6,161 nt of DNA from contig CACYJD010000043.1 in assembly GCA_902774655.1 (NCBI GenBank), positions 1 to 6,161 of the forward strand. The letters are read 5' to 3'. Shown here piece by piece: positions 5,256 to 6,161 of this stretch (positions within the stretch are counted from its first letter, which is position 1; each line of letters starts with the position of its first letter). The stretch is from an uncultured Erysipelotrichaceae bacterium (lineage in GTDB: Bacteria; Bacillota_I; Bacilli_A; RFN20; CAG-826). The notes under the pieces were generated by a model. That model was given only the letters and a program-made list of their open reading frames with translations. It was not told the DNA's origin and ran no database searches. A program made the translations under genes and the position numbers.

Positions 5256-6161
5256 ATGAAAAAATGGCTTGTTGGAATCTTTAGCTTCATAGGAGGCATT
5301 GCCTTTACTATTGGTGCTGAAGTCGGAGCGGTTGTAGTTACAACCGGATCTGTAAGAATTGAAAATGTTATTAAACTTGCTGGAGGAAATCCAGAAGATT
5401 ATTTGACTGAGGAATATTTCTCAAAAACTCTCTTACAACTATTTTTAAGTGTCAAAAATGGTGAAATGTCCTTTGATAACCTCGGTGATATTAGAAAAAT
5501 CACCCCAATGATCGATACCGCTGTCGATTATTTAAACGAACAACTTGATGCCTTTGGAATCCAATTTGATAAAGAAGGATTGTACGCTCAAAACTGGGAT
5601 GGCATCGGTGATTATATTCATGATTATGCCTTCGATAATTTATATTTAGCCAAATTAGCAGGCATCGGTGATTATATTCATGATTATGCCTTCGATAATT
5701 TATATTTAGCCAAATTAGCAGGTGTTGATGAAGGCTCTGATGCACTACTTCAATATCTTTGCTTTAACAAGAAAGATGACGGCACCTATGATTATGAGAG
5801 TCCTCGTGCGTTAGGTTACTTCCTTGAAGATGGAAACATCGATGCTTTAGTGGGTAACGCTCAAATCAAAGACTTACTTGATGTTGGAGATGACACCACA
5901 AGCTTGTTATATAAACTTAGAGAATCTTCAATTAACACAATCCAAAGTGACATCATGGAGCTCTACATCAGCGATGTTATTGAGATTGCTCCTGATGCTC
6001 CTCAAGCACTCAAGTATTTAGGTTCTTGCAAGATTAGTGAAGTTGGAGATGCCCTTAATACCGCTACTCTTGGTGATGTTTTAGATATCACTCCAGGAGA
6101 AAATCCTGCCATGGATTATCTCTCTGATAAGTTAATTAACAACTTAGCAAGCGCATTAAAT
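5256..6161 (+). CDS. Secreted or membrane-anchored repeat protein of unknown function, 3'-truncated
   Basis: This open frame has 302 codons with no stop before the right edge, so the C-terminus is missing. The N-terminus MKKWLVGIFSFIGGIAFTIGAEVGAVVVTT is a signal peptide or membrane anchor: two lysines, then a hydrophobic stretch to about residue 29. There is no lipobox cysteine. The rest is acidic and rich in short hydrophobic turns. From residue 204 three tandem 34-residue repeats begin IKDLLDV (204), ISDVIEI (238) and LGDVLDI (272), each followed about 10 residues later by a leucine-rich xxYL or YKL turn. A related stretch starts LGDIRKI (76). Residues 116-135 and 136-155 are identical at protein and DNA level. 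I do not recognise the family. The repeat style suggests an extracytoplasmic scaffold or binding role, but that is only inference. A good Shine-Dalgarno fixes the start. Confidence 0.85.
   Translation, partial: MKKWLVGIFSFIGGIAFTIGAEVGAVVVTTGSVRIENVIKLAGGNPEDYLTEEYFSKTLLQLFLSVKNGEMSFDNLGDIRKITPMIDTAVDYLNEQLDAFGIQFDKEGLYAQNWDGIGDYIHDYAFDNLYLAKLAGIGDYIHDYAFDNLYLAKLAGVDEGSDALLQYLCFNKKDDGTYDYESPRALGYFLEDGNIDALVGNAQIKDLLDVGDDTTSLLYKLRESSINTIQSDIMELYISDVIEIAPDAPQALKYLGSCKISEVGDALNTATLGDVLDITPGENPAMDYLSDKLINNLASALN
5601..5720 (+). repeat. Perfect 60-bp tandem duplication, two copies, in frame
   Basis: Positions 5601-5660 and 5661-5720 are identical over all 60 bases. The unit encodes GIGDYIHDYAFDNLYLAKLA twice (residues 116-155) and keeps the reading frame. 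Only GG at 5721-5722 continues the match, so the boundaries are sharp with 2-bp microhomology. Absence of any synonymous change points to a very recent duplication. Confidence 0.97.
5865..6161 (+). repeat. Degenerate 34-residue protein repeats (about 102 bp each)
   Basis: Three copies start at residues 204, 238 and 272, exactly 34 apart. The shared pattern is [IL]-x-D-[LV]-[LI]-[DE]-[VI], then a polar turn, a Leu/Tyr-rich helix end (LLYKL, ALKYL, AMDYL) and a hydrophobic-spaced tail (SSINTIQSDI, CKISEVGDAL, KLINNLASAL). The last copy is cut by the window edge. DNA identity is low, so these are old repeats, unlike the 60-bp duplication upstream. Confidence 0.6.

Noticed and set aside
5500..5745. 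Minus-strand open frame of 81 codons with an internal repeat
   Set aside because: It is the antisense shadow of the repeat-protein gene; its repeat merely reflects the 60-bp duplication.
1..6161. Mycoplasma-type TGA=Trp code
   Set aside because: Tryptophans at conserved positions are TGG, and no frame needs read-through of TGA.
1..6161. CRISPR arrays, tRNA or rRNA genes, insertion sequences
   Set aside because: No spaced repeats, cloverleaf-like segments, transposase frames or terminal inverted repeats were seen; the only long repeat is the coding 60-bp duplication.

Overview
This AT-rich window looks like chromosomal DNA from a low-GC Gram-positive anaerobe (Bacillota, possibly the Bacilli/Mollicutes-related gut lineages). 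The grounds are base composition, Shine-Dalgarno sites of AGGAGG type, an oxygen-sensitive class III ribonucleotide reductase and protein similarity patterns. All tryptophans I checked are TGG and the stops seen are TAA or TAG, so nothing points to TGA recoding. The taxon is an inference.

Layout: a truncated polytopic membrane protein (1-390, minus) lies head to head with nrdG (about 444-1133, plus), the radical-SAM activase of anaerobic ribonucleotide reductase. nrdG converges on trxB (1130-2041, minus), and their stop codons share one TTAA. trxB sits 5 nt downstream of nrdD (2047-4410, minus), so these two form an operon. nrdD has a strong promoter with a near-perfect palindrome in its spacer (4528-4556). 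Just upstream is the terminator (4606-4625) of rlmH (4638-5117, minus). Divergent from rlmH, a secreted or membrane-anchored repeat protein of unknown function starts at 5256 and runs off the right edge.

How the genes work together: NrdG uses SAM and a 4Fe-4S cluster to put a glycyl radical on NrdD. NrdD then reduces ribonucleoside triphosphates to deoxyribonucleotides without oxygen. This NrdD carries its own C-terminal glutaredoxin/NrdH-like domain with a CPNC site. The adjacent flavoprotein TrxB is the obvious candidate to re-reduce that domain. This TrxB keeps its FAD and CxxC motifs but has lost the usual NADPH-binding signatures, so its electrons may come from ferredoxin or another donor. 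A fused reductase/redoxin next to a possibly non-NADPH reductase is the most interesting system here. The individual parts belong to known families.

Other points of note are a perfect in-frame 60-bp tandem duplication in the last gene, degenerate 34-residue repeats in the same protein, and several genes with no Shine-Dalgarno but a -10-like hexamer close to the start codon.
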